Assembly: GCA_050945755.1 (NCBI GenBank)
Contig: JBMNTN010000071.1
Span: forward strand, 1-8,761
DNA length: 8,761 nucleotides
Direction of reading: 5' to 3'
DNA from: JAQVXR01 sp050945755
GTDB taxonomy: Bacteria > Bacillota > Dehalobacteriia > Dehalobacteriales > Dehalobacteriaceae
The notes under the pieces were generated by a model. The model was not told the DNA's origin, made no database searches, and was given only the letters and a program-made list of their open reading frames with translations. Shown in pieces: positions 1 to 7,405 of the stretch (position 1 is the first letter of the stretch; every line of letters starts with the position of its first letter). A program made the position numbers and the translations under genes.

Positions 1-889
1 TCGTTGGGTCTAACATCAGCAACTTACTGAACGCCTCAACATCCACCGCACCGCTTAGCACTGTCACGTCTTCATCGCTGAGATACTTCAGGGCTTCCGC
101 CGGAAACTCCATGTCAATAAGATGCTGCCTTGCTTCGGTTGTTTCCGGCAAGTGATATTCTTGCGGTTCAAGCTTCAGATGGTTGTGATAGACAGAGCAG
201 GATATGACAGTTGCCAGTGCAATAAGGAAATATGCCCATCCGAATGTTCGGTTATTGATCCTGACCGGTGCGTTTGTCAAAACGTATCCCGTATCATCCA
301 GTTGGCTGCCTATGCGCAACAATGATCGGACAATAAGGATATAGCAGATCATCATGGGGATAAAAACCAACCAACTCTGAGACAGTGGGGATAGAGCAAT
401 AAGGAATGCTGCCACTGTCCACAACGCTGCCCAGAGTAATGGGGTGCTCTCAATTAATTTACCGGCCTTTTTATAAGTATCTCTTAGAGCTACCTGGAAA
501 ATTAGAAACAGGGCTATTTGGAAAGCAAGCATTATCGTGCCTAAGGTAAGCTCCGGATAATCCGCAATATTTAAGGGCGTAGAAACCATAATAAGATCCG
601 CCAGTTGCACAAGCAGCCTCACAATGGAAAATATCCATAAAATCTTGAAATATTTGTTTTCATTTCTCAAACTGCGAAAGCCGAGAAAAATAAGGATGAC
701 ACCAACAGTGGGCAGAATATACTGCAGGTAGATCATATTCAGATGCAGCGTTGTCAGGATAAAACCCCAAGTGATAAAGCCAATGGGCTTGCTCCATGGG
801 TTTGTCTTTTCTATTTCCCCTTCCGGGGGGGGCAGTTCACTGAGGTGGTCAATTATCTGGCGGTCGAAATTAATTTCCTTTTCGCTCAT
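1..889 (-). CDS. Multi-span membrane protein, putative partner (anti-sigma-like) of the ECF sigma factor; C-terminus cut by window edge
   Basis: Open frame of 296 codons running off the left edge without a stop. The start ATG at 889 overlaps the TGA of the sigma gene (ATGA) and follows a consensus GGAGGTGAT at 903-895, so start and translational coupling are well supported. The protein opens with about 30 charged or proline-rich residues (LSELPPPEGEIEKTNPWSKP), followed by about seven hydrophobic segments at residues 35-50, 54-72, 81-101, 116-136, 151-167, 171-188 and 216-234, then a polar tail from about 235 that continues outside the window. I do not recognise a named domain, and no zinc-binding HxxxCxxC anti-sigma motif is visible. 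Membrane proteins encoded directly after ECF sigma genes are often their anti-sigma factors or signal receptors; that role is inferred from position only. A run of eight C at codons 20-22 stays in frame. Confidence 0.85.
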   Translation of the reverse strand, partial: MSEKEINFDRQIIDHLSELPPPEGEIEKTNPWSKPIGFITWGFILTTLHLNMIYLQYILPTVGVILIFLGFRSLRNENKYFKILWIFSIVRLLVQLADLIMVSTPLNIADYPELTLGTIMLAFQIALFLIFQVALRDTYKKAGKLIESTPLLWAALWTVAAFLIALSPLSQSWLVFIPMMICYILIVRSLLRIGSQLDDTGYVLTNAPVRINNRTFGWAYFLIALATVISCSVYHNHLKLEPQEYHLPETTEARQHLIDMEFPAEALKYLSDEDVTVLSGAVDVEAFSKLLMLDPT

Positions 890-1413
890 CTGAAATCACC
901 TCCCAATTTCTTCTGGAGCTTTTTGCGCAGACGGTATAATTTCCCCTCGACTGAGCGTTCTGTCATTCCAAGCTCGGCAGCAATTTGAGCTGTCTGTTGC
1001 AGATAATAATATTTACGATAGAAAATATGCTGTTCTTCAAATGAAAGCATAGATATGGCGCGCTTTAATTCTTCTGCTCGTTCCCGGCGAAGGACATCTT
1101 CTTCCAAAGGCGATGTACCAGCGGCGTCCTCTTTCAGTTCCTCATGTTCCCTATTCTTGCGTTTCAGATAATTGAGGGCTGTATTTCGCGCTATAACTGT
1201 GAGCCATGTGGAGAATTTGCTCTTTTCCGGAGAGTAGCTCTCAATTGAATGCCAGACTTTTATACAGACATCGCTGATACATTCTTCTGTATCATCCTGA
1301 TTTTGCAAAATGTTTCCGACAATATAATGCATCAGTCCTGAATATTGCTGCTGCAAAAGCCTTAGGCCTTCGTCTTTTTGAGATCTGATTAGCTCAATGA
1401 TCTTTTCATGCAC
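886..1413 (-). CDS. ECF-type RNA polymerase sigma factor (sigma-70 family)
   Basis: Alternative sigma factor that would direct RNA polymerase to a small regulon. From GTG 1413 it is 175 aa, normal for the ECF group. Region 2 lies at about residues 20-90, with the core-binding and -10-reading segment containing DVCIKVWHSIESY, FSTWLTVIARN and ALNYLKRKNRE. An acidic linker of about 25 residues follows. Region 4 lies at about 111-169, with LSFEEQHIFYRKYYYLQQTA and the helix-turn-helix IAAELGMTERSVEGKLYRLRKKL. The longest frame starts six codons earlier at ATG 1431, but that ATG has no ribosome site and sits at the predicted transcription start; GTG 1413 is preceded by GGAGGAAGGTGAG. Its stop overlaps the start of the membrane protein gene, so the two form one operon. 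It is separated from the mrp operon by a terminator. Target genes cannot be read from the window. Confidence 0.92.
   Translation of the reverse strand: MHEKIIELIRSQKDEGLRLLQQQYSGLMHYIVGNILQNQDDTEECISDVCIKVWHSIESYSPEKSKFSTWLTVIARNTALNYLKRKNREHEELKEDAAGTSPLEEDVLRRERAEELKRAISMLSFEEQHIFYRKYYYLQQTAQIAAELGMTERSVEGKLYRLRKKLQKKLGGDFR
895..903 (-). promoter_or_regulatory. Ribosome binding site fixing the start of the membrane protein
   Basis: GGAGGTGAT on the minus strand, with 9 nt between its GGAGG core and ATG 889. It lies inside the last codons of the sigma gene. This supports independent as well as coupled initiation of the downstream membrane protein. Confidence 0.8.
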
Positions 1414-1416
1414 AGG

Positions 1417-1429
1417 CTCACCTTCCTCC
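1417..1429 (-). promoter_or_regulatory. Ribosome binding site pointing to the GTG start of the sigma gene
   Basis: GGAGGAAGGTGAG on the minus strand, immediately before GTG 1413 (3 nt gap; 11 nt from the GGAGG core). It would be coding sequence if ATG 1431 were the start, which is the main reason to prefer the GTG. Confidence 0.6.
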
Positions 1430-1438
1430 ATCTAATCT

Positions 1439-1467
1439 ATTATACATATGAACTAGCAAAATCCCAC
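1439..1467 (-). promoter_or_regulatory. Probable promoter of the sigma factor operon
   Basis: A perfect TATAAT -10 box is read at 1444-1439 on the minus strand. The hexamer 17 nt upstream, GTGGGA at 1467-1462, matches the vegetative -35 poorly (3 of 6). The predicted start point is near 1432. The weak -35 could mean activator dependence, or that the box is not used in this form. It lies just downstream of the mrp terminator, in the same orientation. Confidence 0.45.
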
Positions 1468-1492
1468 GGAATATTTTTTAAGTTAAATAATA

Positions 1493-1531
1493 AAGGGTAC
1501 TGTCTTTTAAATACCAAAAGACAGTACCCTT
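1493..1531 (-). terminator. Intrinsic terminator of the mrp operon
   Basis: Perfect 16-bp inverted repeat (arms 1493-1508 and 1516-1531) with a 7-nt loop. On the minus strand the stem is followed by a T-rich stretch (TTATTATTTAAC), as expected for an intrinsic terminator. It begins 24 nt after the mrpG stop and separates the antiporter operon from the sigma gene promoter. The plus-strand tail is less T-rich, so the minus direction is preferred. Confidence 0.85.
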
Positions 1532-1554
1532 CAAGGTTCCTTTCCCTTCGTCCA

Positions 1555-1977
1555 TTACTCATTTGTTATCTGTGGATTTGTAATCTGAAATTTATCATTT
1601 TTAAGTGGCTTAAAAAGAGAGCCGGGAGAACCGTCTAGATGACTACGTAAGTCATCCTGACAACTTGTTTCAGAAAGCTTTACCCCGGAACGATATGCGG
1701 AACGGCAAACTACATGTGCTCCGACCGGCGCAGTTAGAAATATAAAAAAAATCCCCAACAGCAAACGAATGCTGATAAAACCATCTACAAAGGCAAAATA
1801 AAAGAATGCTCCTGATAAAACACAAAGAACTCCTAACGCGACACTTTTAGAAGCCGCATGTGATCTTGTATAAACATCAGGGAAACGTATCGCTCCAATC
1901 GCACTTAAGAGACATACCACAGCCCCTAGTAATATGAAACCGGCTGCCAAGATTTCACCGATCACGCTCATAGTCAA
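1555..1977 (-). CDS. mrpG: Mrp Na+/H+ antiporter subunit G
   Basis: Small membrane subunit of the Mrp (Mnh, CPA3) cation/proton antiporter complex. About 140 aa with three hydrophobic segments (about residues 7-28, 46-65 and 67-88). Family signatures are visible: GAIRFPDVYTRSHAASKS after the first segment and LTAPVGAHVVCRSAYRSGV after the third. The frame opens with TTG 1977, which has AAAGGGG six nt upstream; ATG 1971, two codons in, is the alternative and matches the usual N-terminus better. It overlaps the end of mrpF by 23 nt (17 nt from ATG 1971). The last 25-30 residues, after the QDDLR stretch, run beyond what I recall of the family and are encoded by a degenerate short repeat at 1559-1587, so this tail is probably dispensable. 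Confidence 0.93.
   Translation of the reverse strand: MTMSVIGEILAAGFILLGAVVCLLSAIGAIRFPDVYTRSHAASKSVALGVLCVLSGAFFYFAFVDGFISIRLLLGIFFIFLTAPVGAHVVCRSAYRSGVKLSETSCQDDLRSHLDGSPGSLFKPLKNDKFQITNPQITNE
1559..1587. repeat. Short degenerate tandem repeat encoding the C-terminal tail of mrpG
   Basis: Two adjacent 14-nt units, TCATTTGTTATCTG at 1559-1572 and GGATTTGTAATCTG at 1574-1587 (plus-strand reading), matching at 11 of 14 positions with a 15-nt period. They encode the repeated residues QITNPQITN at the end of MrpG. Confidence 0.5.
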
Positions 1978-2239
1978 CTAAAACCCCTTTCTCAATATAC
2001 TTGGAAAAAGCAACTGTACCAATGAAAGATAAAATACCAAACAAAAGAATTACCTCAAAAAAAGCATATGTTTCCAATATAATGGATAAAATGGCCATGA
2101 TAGCTATCAGGTTAACACCAATGGCATCCATTACAATGATGCGATCCGGTGCGGAGGGGCCTATAATCGCCCGGTACATGAAAATTGCAACGGAAATAGA
2201 AATTATAAGTAATGCCATCATCAAGATAATTTTAAACAT
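1955..2239 (-). CDS. mrpF: Mrp Na+/H+ antiporter subunit F
   Basis: Small hydrophobic subunit of the Mrp complex, 94 aa, the usual length. Three membrane segments at about residues 4-25, 36-57 and 60-82. The family signature GPSAPDRIIVMDAIGVNLIA lies between the first two, with Pro31, Asp32 and Asp38 in a segment conserved across MrpF/MnhF. Start ATG 2239 is preceded by GGGGGTGA and overlaps the end of mrpE by 8 nt (TAA at 2234-2232), so translation is probably coupled. It ends with a charged tail (VDYERDR) that overlaps the mrpG start. Needed as part of the seven-subunit assembly; it has no known activity alone. Confidence 0.95.
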   Translation of the reverse strand: MFKIILMMALLIISISVAIFMYRAIIGPSAPDRIIVMDAIGVNLIAIMAILSIILETYAFFEVILLFGILSFIGTVAFSKYIEKGVLVDYERDR

Positions 2240-2714
2240 TACGAGTCACCCCCATAATCGCCTTTTCAAAGGCATGAATTGACTTGATAACTGTATTCTT
2301 AACATCAGGAATATCTATGGCATGGACATAAAGAATTTTTCCATCCGGGGAAACTTCCATCACCACAGAGCCTGGAGTAAGTGTAATGAGCAGGGACAAG
2401 ACCGTAATTTCCCAGTCGCCTTCTAATTCTGTTTCTAATGAAAAAATACCAGGAGTAAAAGTTAACCGCGGGCTAACGACCAATCGAATCACAAAAATAC
2501 TGGATAATATAAGCTCTCTGGAAACTACCACCACAAATTTGACTAGGGCCCAGAGCTTTTTGAGATAATAAGGGGTTGGGAAAAAGCGTCTCATAATGAA
2601 AATCAGACCTAATCCTATGATATAACCAATGAAGAAATCCAAGCTGCTCCACTCATCATTGAGCAGCATCCATAAAAAAGCGATGAAAATATTTAATACC
2701 AGTTGGATGGACAT
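2232..2714 (-). CDS. mrpE: Mrp Na+/H+ antiporter subunit E
   Basis: MnhE/MrpE subunit, 160 aa, normal length. Hydrophobic N-terminal half with segments at about residues 2-17, 26-41 and 53-78, followed by a soluble domain. Recognisable motifs include LNIFIAFLWMLLNDEWSSLDF near the start, and LLITLTPGSVVMEVSPDGKI with LYVHAIDI in the soluble domain, which are typical of this family. Start ATG 2714 directly abuts the TAA of mrpD (zero spacing), with GAGGTGG upstream inside mrpD. The 3' end overlaps mrpF. In Bacillus MrpE is part of the complex and affects its assembly or activity more than ion chemistry itself. Confidence 0.95.
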   Translation of the reverse strand: MSIQLVLNIFIAFLWMLLNDEWSSLDFFIGYIIGLGLIFIMRRFFPTPYYLKKLWALVKFVVVVSRELILSSIFVIRLVVSPRLTFTPGIFSLETELEGDWEITVLSLLITLTPGSVVMEVSPDGKILYVHAIDIPDVKNTVIKSIHAFEKAIMGVTRNV

Positions 2715-4214
2715 TTAAACCACCTCACGCAAAACAGCTTCAATATAAACATTAGGATTCATCATGCTCTGTGCTGCCTGTTCTATAAATGGATAAAAAA
2801 TTTCTGCCCCAACTCCCCAAAAAATTCCGGCAATCGTCAAAAGGACACAGGGAAGCAGTAACCCCTTCGTGCTCCCCTTTTCCATGTCTCGGGTGAGAAA
2901 GGTTTCTCCCCAAAAACCATTGATGAAAATCTTCATTAGTGAATAGATCACCATTAAGCTGGATAATAAGCCAATCGCCGCCAGCCAGTAGAATCCGGCA
3001 TTGGCATCACCCTTGGCCAACCCTTCTTGGATGATCAAAAACTTCCCGGTGAACCCACTCAAAGGAGGAACTCCGGCTAGGGAGAAAGCAGCTATAAAAA
3101 ACATCCAGCCTAATAGTGGGTGGTTGCGGATAAGTCCGCTCATTTCCTTTAGTCTACTAGTCCCAACGATTCTAATGATAGTTCCGCCCAGGAGAAACAA
3201 AAGTGCCTTCATCACCATATCATGAATCGTATAGTAAATAACACCTATTAAGGCTACGGAGGTAAAAACAGCCAGCCCGGAAACAATGAAGCCCACACCG
3301 ATAATTACGTTGTAAGACAATATACTACGAATATTCCAATGAGCAACCGCACCAATTCCTCCGAAAAGCATGGTCAAGGCAGCCATCACACCCATCAGGG
3401 TATGGGTGATCTCAGGCTGGTGGTAAAAAACCAGAGTAAACATACGAAAAATTGCATAAATGCCAACTTTGGTCAAAAGTGCGCCAAAGACAGCGGCAAT
3501 TGCTGCCGGCGCAGCACTATAAGATCCCGGCAGCCAGAAGAAAAGAAAAAGAGCTGCCTTTAAACTAAAAACCATTAAAAAGAGAATGGCAATAGTGGTC
3601 ATAATACCTGCCTGCCCTGCTTCGGCAATGCGGAGGGAAAGATGGGCGATATTCAGCGTGCCCACAGATGCATATAAATAAGCTATTGCTACCAGAAAGA
3701 GGGTTGAAGAAAGAGAATTGATCACTACATATTTGATAGTTTCCCTAAATTGAACCCTGGTTCCGCCCAGAGAAAGCAACACATAGGACGAAAAAAGCAT
3801 CACCTCAAAACAGACAAAAAGATTAAACAAGTCGCCGGTTAAAAATGAACCATTTACTCCTGTAATCAGGAATTGGAACAACGGATAAAAATAAAAGTGC
3901 TCCCGCCCTTCACCAATGGATTTAAAGGCATATAGAATACAGGTAAGTCCGATAAAACCGGTAGTGGCAAGAAGAAGTGCCGAAAGCATGTCCGCCACCA
4001 GCACAATGCCAAAGGGAGCCTGCCACCCTCCCAGCTCTAAAATTTGAATTCCTTCAATAGATATCTGATGAATCAGATAAAGAGAAACAGCACAGGTTAG
4101 CAAAAAGGATAAAAGGCTCAAGCATCTCTGAAAGGGAATGTTTTTTCTGAACATAGCCATAATTAGTCCGGACAGCAGTGGTATGAGTAAAGGAAAAACA
4201 ACCAGATTATTCAT
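2715..4214 (-). CDS. mrpD: Mrp Na+/H+ antiporter subunit D (proton-translocating, complex I NuoN/M-like)
   Basis: One of the two large ion-translocating subunits, homologous to the antiporter-like subunits of respiratory complex I. About 499 aa with roughly 14 membrane segments, full length. Two ATG codons stand in tandem (4217 and 4214). The second gives the MNN N-terminus seen in Bacillus and places the key carboxylate as Glu137 (in FNLFVCFEVMLFSSY) and the key lysine as Lys219 (in LMVFSLKAALFLFFWLPGSY), the same numbers as the catalytic residues studied in Bacillus MrpD. Other signatures are HDMVMKALLFLLGG and AGVPPLSGFTGKFLI. A GAGAGG ribosome site precedes the start. It overlaps mrpC by 8 nt and abuts mrpE. 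Confidence 0.97.
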   Translation of the reverse strand: MNNLVVFPLLIPLLSGLIMAMFRKNIPFQRCLSLLSFLLTCAVSLYLIHQISIEGIQILELGGWQAPFGIVLVADMLSALLLATTGFIGLTCILYAFKSIGEGREHFYFYPLFQFLITGVNGSFLTGDLFNLFVCFEVMLFSSYVLLSLGGTRVQFRETIKYVVINSLSSTLFLVAIAYLYASVGTLNIAHLSLRIAEAGQAGIMTTIAILFLMVFSLKAALFLFFWLPGSYSAAPAAIAAVFGALLTKVGIYAIFRMFTLVFYHQPEITHTLMGVMAALTMLFGGIGAVAHWNIRSILSYNVIIGVGFIVSGLAVFTSVALIGVIYYTIHDMVMKALLFLLGGTIIRIVGTSRLKEMSGLIRNHPLLGWMFFIAAFSLAGVPPLSGFTGKFLIIQEGLAKGDANAGFYWLAAIGLLSSLMVIYSLMKIFINGFWGETFLTRDMEKGSTKGLLLPCVLLTIAGIFWGVGAEIFYPFIEQAAQSMMNPNVYIEAVLREVV

Positions 4215-4545
4215 CATGAATACCTCTCAATTGATCCATATTATCTGTGCCTAATTTTGCATAGGATCGGTAAGCCAAGACCAATAAAAAGGCGGTCAAG
4301 GCAAAGTTAATCACAATTGCCGTTAGAATAAGGGCTTGGGGCAGGGGATCGGTATAATAATCAGCCTTTCCGCCTAATAAAGGCGGCCCGCCTGTTTTTA
4401 ACCCACCCATGGTAATTATTAAAAGATTCGCGCCATGTGCCATAACGGAGGATCCCAAAATGATCCTGAGCAGGTTTTTTGAAAGAATAAGGTATGTCCC
4501 TATCGTAAAAAGAATACCGACGATTACGGCCATTAACGTCTCCAT
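4207..4545 (-). CDS. mrpC: Mrp Na+/H+ antiporter subunit C (NuoK-like)
   Basis: Small subunit homologous to NuoK of complex I, about 112 aa, with three membrane segments (about residues 3-22, 27-46 and 70-91). The signature DPLPQALILTAIVINFALTA marks the third segment, and the tail (DNMDQLRGIHDE) matches Bacillus MrpC closely. The longest frame begins two codons earlier at ATG 4551. I prefer ATG 4545, since METLMAVIVG aligns with the known N-terminus, although the GAGG ribosome site is only 4 nt from the first ATG and 10 nt from the second. It overlaps mrpB by 13 nt and mrpD by 8 nt, so translation is likely coupled along the operon. Confidence 0.95.
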   Translation of the reverse strand: METLMAVIVGILFTIGTYLILSKNLLRIILGSSVMAHGANLLIITMGGLKTGGPPLLGGKADYYTDPLPQALILTAIVINFALTAFLLVLAYRSYAKLGTDNMDQLRGIHDE

Positions 4546-4973
4546 ATGCATATATCCTCACTTATGGTATAAATAATTGACAGAGCTGTTCCAAATACCG
4601 CTAAAGCTACTCCTATATCAAAAATGACTGCCGTAGCAAATTCCGTTTTGCCAAATAAGGGGAGATCAAGATAACCAAAGGTATGACTTAAAAATTGTTT
4701 GCCAAATACAAAGGATCCTATTCCTGTGCTAACTGCCAGAAAAACACCTGATATAGCCAGAACCTTAAAATCAACGGGAGGAAAACCCACCCGTACTGTT
4801 TTAATATCATAGGCCAAAAATAATAGGGTAATGGCCGAAGCAACTACTAACCCACCGATAAAACCCCCTCCGGGATTATGATGACCTGCTAAAAAAAGAT
4901 GTACGGAAAAGGTTAAAATAATAAAGGCAGCAACCTTTGTGACTGTTTGCAAAATCACATCATTTGTTTTCAT
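4533..4973 (-). CDS. mrpB: Mrp Na+/H+ antiporter subunit B
   Basis: MnhB-family membrane subunit, 146 aa, normal length, with four hydrophobic segments (about residues 10-28, 38-54, 69-88 and 108-136). The hallmark GHHNPGGGFIGGLVVASA is complete. The start ATG 4973 lies inside the end of mrpA, overlapping it by 14 nt, and is preceded by a strong GAGGAGGGGAG ribosome site that also encodes the RGGER tail of MrpA. It is a separate gene here, in addition to the MbhE-like end of MrpA, as expected for a Bacillus-type group 1 (seven-gene) Mrp operon. Confidence 0.96.
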   Translation of the reverse strand: MKTNDVILQTVTKVAAFIILTFSVHLFLAGHHNPGGGFIGGLVVASAITLLFLAYDIKTVRVGFPPVDFKVLAISGVFLAVSTGIGSFVFGKQFLSHTFGYLDLPLFGKTEFATAVIFDIGVALAVFGTALSIIYTISEDICIWRR

Positions 4974-7365
4974 TACGCTCCCCTCCTCGAAGTTTTATCA
5001 ATGTATAGACACCTATTCCGGCAATGCAAAAAACCAGAATCTCCAGCATGGTATCAAATCCACGAAAATCAACAAGAATGGCGTTGACGATATTATTTGC
5101 CCCCGCCAATTCATAGGAATTCTCAAAAAACCAGGAGATGGGTTCAAAAAAACGATTGCTTTGGGCAGAAATAGCCATGACTGTCACAATGAGGCCAACC
5201 CCAAAGGCTGCCGCCATATTGGCTGCTTTAAAGCCTATTTTTCCTATCTCCTTTTTTAGCTCCGGCAAGAAATAAAAACATAGTAAAAACAAGACGGTGG
5301 TTACTGTTTCCACAACCAGCTGGGTTAAGGCTAGATCCGGAGCTCTAAAAATCACAAAAAACATGGCTACCAGATAACCCATTATTCCCAAGCTGATAAT
5401 AGCAACCAACTTGGTGCGGCTGAATAAGGTCATCAAGGCTGCCCCAACCATCACAAGAGCTAAAACAACCTCATACCTGCTTACGGGATTATTGACGGCA
5501 GGGTTAAACCCGTAGCTTTTCAACAGGAACATTACTCCAGCCAACACAACAATAAAAAAAGCAAAAATATACAGCAGGTAGTCACGGATGAACCCGGTCA
5601 TATACCCTTGAGTTATCCTGGCAAAAGATTTTTCAGTTAGTACCAGCAGATTATCATAAATATTGTTTAATCTAAATTTCACAGGAAGTCGACCATAGAT
5701 TCCAGACCATTTATGAAAATTAATGTATAAGAAAATACCAATTCCAACAACTCCAATAGTCATAAACAATTCAGGCGTCCAACCATGCCAAGCTTCAATA
5801 GGACCCAGCCCCAGACCTGCTTCGGCAAAGTCAGGCAAAACAGATGCCACTGCCGGCAGAAGGAGATACTCCGCCAGAATATTGGGAAAGAAAAAAAATA
5901 AGATCACCAATGAAGCCAGTACTGCTGGGGGAAGTAACATTCCCCAGGGTATTTGCTGCTTAACTTTTTCCAGCTTCTGGGGGTGGTACTTACCCGTAAA
6001 TGTTTTAAAAACAAAAATCATACAATAGATAAAGGTAAAAATACTGGCAATCCAGGCTACAGCAGGAAACAGCATGCCCCATGTTTCCATCCGAAAAATA
6101 TCCAGTCGAGAAGCATTAAGCACCCCTGCAAAAAACAATTCCTTGCTGAGAAAACCGTTAAATGGGGGAAGACCGGCCATAGAAAAACTTCCAATGACCG
6201 CCAAGGTAAAGGTAACAGGCATCAAGCTTATAAGACCGCCTAGTCTTCGAATGTCACGAGTTCCGGTTTCGTGGTCAATAATACCCACCACCATAAATAA
6301 ACACCCTTTAAAAGTTGAATGGTTAACCAGATGAAATATGGCGGCCAGGATAGCCAGAGCATAGGGGGCAGCATTTTCGGCCGATGCAAAATACATGGCT
6401 GCCGAACCTAAACCCAGCAGGCAGGTAATCAGTCCCAGCTGACTAACGGTGGAAAAAGCCAGCATGGCTTTTAAATCCACTTGCTTCACAGCTGAAAACG
6501 AACCCCAGAATAAGGTAAAGAGCCCCACTCCGGAAACTATCCAAAACCATTCTAAACTGCCGCCAAAGATAGGGGTAAAACGTGCAATCAGGTAAATACC
6601 GGCTTTCACCATGGTGGCGGAATGAAGATAGGCACTAATTGGCGTCGGCGCTTCCATGGCATCAGGCAGCCAGATATGGAAGGGAAACTGGGCAGACTTT
6701 GTAAAAGCCCCCAGCAATATTAACACCATGGACGTTAAAAACAACGGATGGGCAGTTATTATGCCGGCCTGCAGAATCATTTCACGAATACTGAATGTAT
6801 CAGTAATATTTGCAAGCAAAAGAAAGCCTGCAAACATGGCAAATCCTCCAAAAATGGTAATCAACAGTGCCTTTTGTGCCCCATAACGAGAGCCTTTTCT
6901 TTGGTACCAGTAAGCAATTAATAAAAAGGAAGAAATGCTTGTCAGCTCCCAGAACAAGTATAAAACAAGTATATTATCTGAAAAAACCACGCCCAGCATG
7001 GCACCCATAAACAATAATAAATATACATAGAAATTACCCAATGCTTCCCGCTCTTTTGACAAATAATAGATAGAATACAGGGTAACCAGAGCACCTATAC
7101 CCGAGATAATCAGCCCGAATATTAGTGCTAACGCGTCTACATAGGTTGTAAAGTTTATTCCCAGAGAGGGAATCCACGGGACAGTATGGATAAAGGGGCT
7201 TTCTTCTGCCACATGAGTTATATGCTTTGCTAGATATATAAACAACATGACGGGTATAGGCAGTACAAACCATCCGGTATGAAACTGCGGAACCCGTTTA
7301 AAAATAAATGGAACAATAAATGCGTATAAAAATGGAATAAGAATGATTAGAAACAACCCAGACAA
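4960..7365 (-). CDS. mrpA: Mrp Na+/H+ antiporter subunit A (large ion-translocating subunit)
   Basis: Largest subunit of the Mrp complex, which exchanges cytoplasmic Na+ for external protons in pH and salt homeostasis. From TTG 7365 it is 801 aa, the length I recall for B. subtilis MrpA. Order: N-terminal segment with HTGWFVLPIP; complex I-like antiporter domain at about residues 80-430; long linker with further membrane segments; DUF4040/MbhD-like domain at about 625-700 (FVIFRAPDLALTQLVVET); MbhE-like end at about 715-795 (AILVDFRGFDTMLEI). In this numbering Glu140 (FWELTS), Lys223 (GAFTKSAQFPFHIWLP), His230 and Lys299 (VDLKAMLAFSTVSQ) fall on the residue numbers studied in Bacillus. The frame extends 16 codons upstream to ATG 7413, but that ATG has no ribosome site. 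First gene of the operon. Confidence 0.97.
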   Translation of the reverse strand: MSGLFLIILIPFLYAFIVPFIFKRVPQFHTGWFVLPIPVMLFIYLAKHITHVAEESPFIHTVPWIPSLGINFTTYVDALALIFGLIISGIGALVTLYSIYYLSKEREALGNFYVYLLLFMGAMLGVVFSDNILVLYLFWELTSISSFLLIAYWYQRKGSRYGAQKALLITIFGGFAMFAGFLLLANITDTFSIREMILQAGIITAHPLFLTSMVLILLGAFTKSAQFPFHIWLPDAMEAPTPISAYLHSATMVKAGIYLIARFTPIFGGSLEWFWIVSGVGLFTLFWGSFSAVKQVDLKAMLAFSTVSQLGLITCLLGLGSAAMYFASAENAAPYALAILAAIFHLVNHSTFKGCLFMVVGIIDHETGTRDIRRLGGLISLMPVTFTLAVIGSFSMAGLPPFNGFLSKELFFAGVLNASRLDIFRMETWGMLFPAVAWIASIFTFIYCMIFVFKTFTGKYHPQKLEKVKQQIPWGMLLPPAVLASLVILFFFFPNILAEYLLLPAVASVLPDFAEAGLGLGPIEAWHGWTPELFMTIGVVGIGIFLYINFHKWSGIYGRLPVKFRLNNIYDNLLVLTEKSFARITQGYMTGFIRDYLLYIFAFFIVVLAGVMFLLKSYGFNPAVNNPVSRYEVVLALVMVGAALMTLFSRTKLVAIISLGIMGYLVAMFFVIFRAPDLALTQLVVETVTTVLFLLCFYFLPELKKEIGKIGFKAANMAAAFGVGLIVTVMAISAQSNRFFEPISWFFENSYELAGANNIVNAILVDFRGFDTMLEILVFCIAGIGVYTLIKLRGGERNENK

Positions 7366-7372
7366 TATACAG

Positions 7373-7378
7373 CCTCCC
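7373..7378 (-). promoter_or_regulatory. Ribosome binding site deciding the TTG start of mrpA
   Basis: GGGAGG on the minus strand, with a 7-nt spacing to TTG 7365. It lies inside the longer open frame from ATG 7413, so it argues for TTG initiation. A TTG start on the first gene may keep initiation low. Confidence 0.75.
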
Positions 7379-7405
7379 TTCCAAATTTTTTTAATTTTAT
7401 TCCAA

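Noticed and set aside
122..325. 67-codon plus-strand frame near the left end
   Set aside because: Antisense to the coupled membrane protein, whose frame and ribosome site are much stronger.
743..988. 81-codon plus-strand frame across the sigma/membrane protein junction
   Set aside because: Shadow over two real minus-strand genes; no ribosome site.
1493..1531. Possible insertion-sequence terminal inverted repeat
   Set aside because: The arms are only 7 nt apart with a T-rich tail on the minus strand, just after the operon end; a terminator explains it fully and no transposase is nearby.
1408..1638. 76-codon plus-strand frame over the mrp terminator and sigma promoter
   Set aside because: It crosses a clear terminator hairpin and the end of mrpG; no recognisable protein.
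4361..4561. 66-codon minus-strand frame overlapping mrpC and mrpB
   Set aside because: Same-strand alternative frame of mrpC; the product has no hydrophobic pattern or family signature.
5953..6334. Overlapping plus-strand frames opposite mrpA
   Set aside because: Antisense shadows of conserved antiporter coding sequence.
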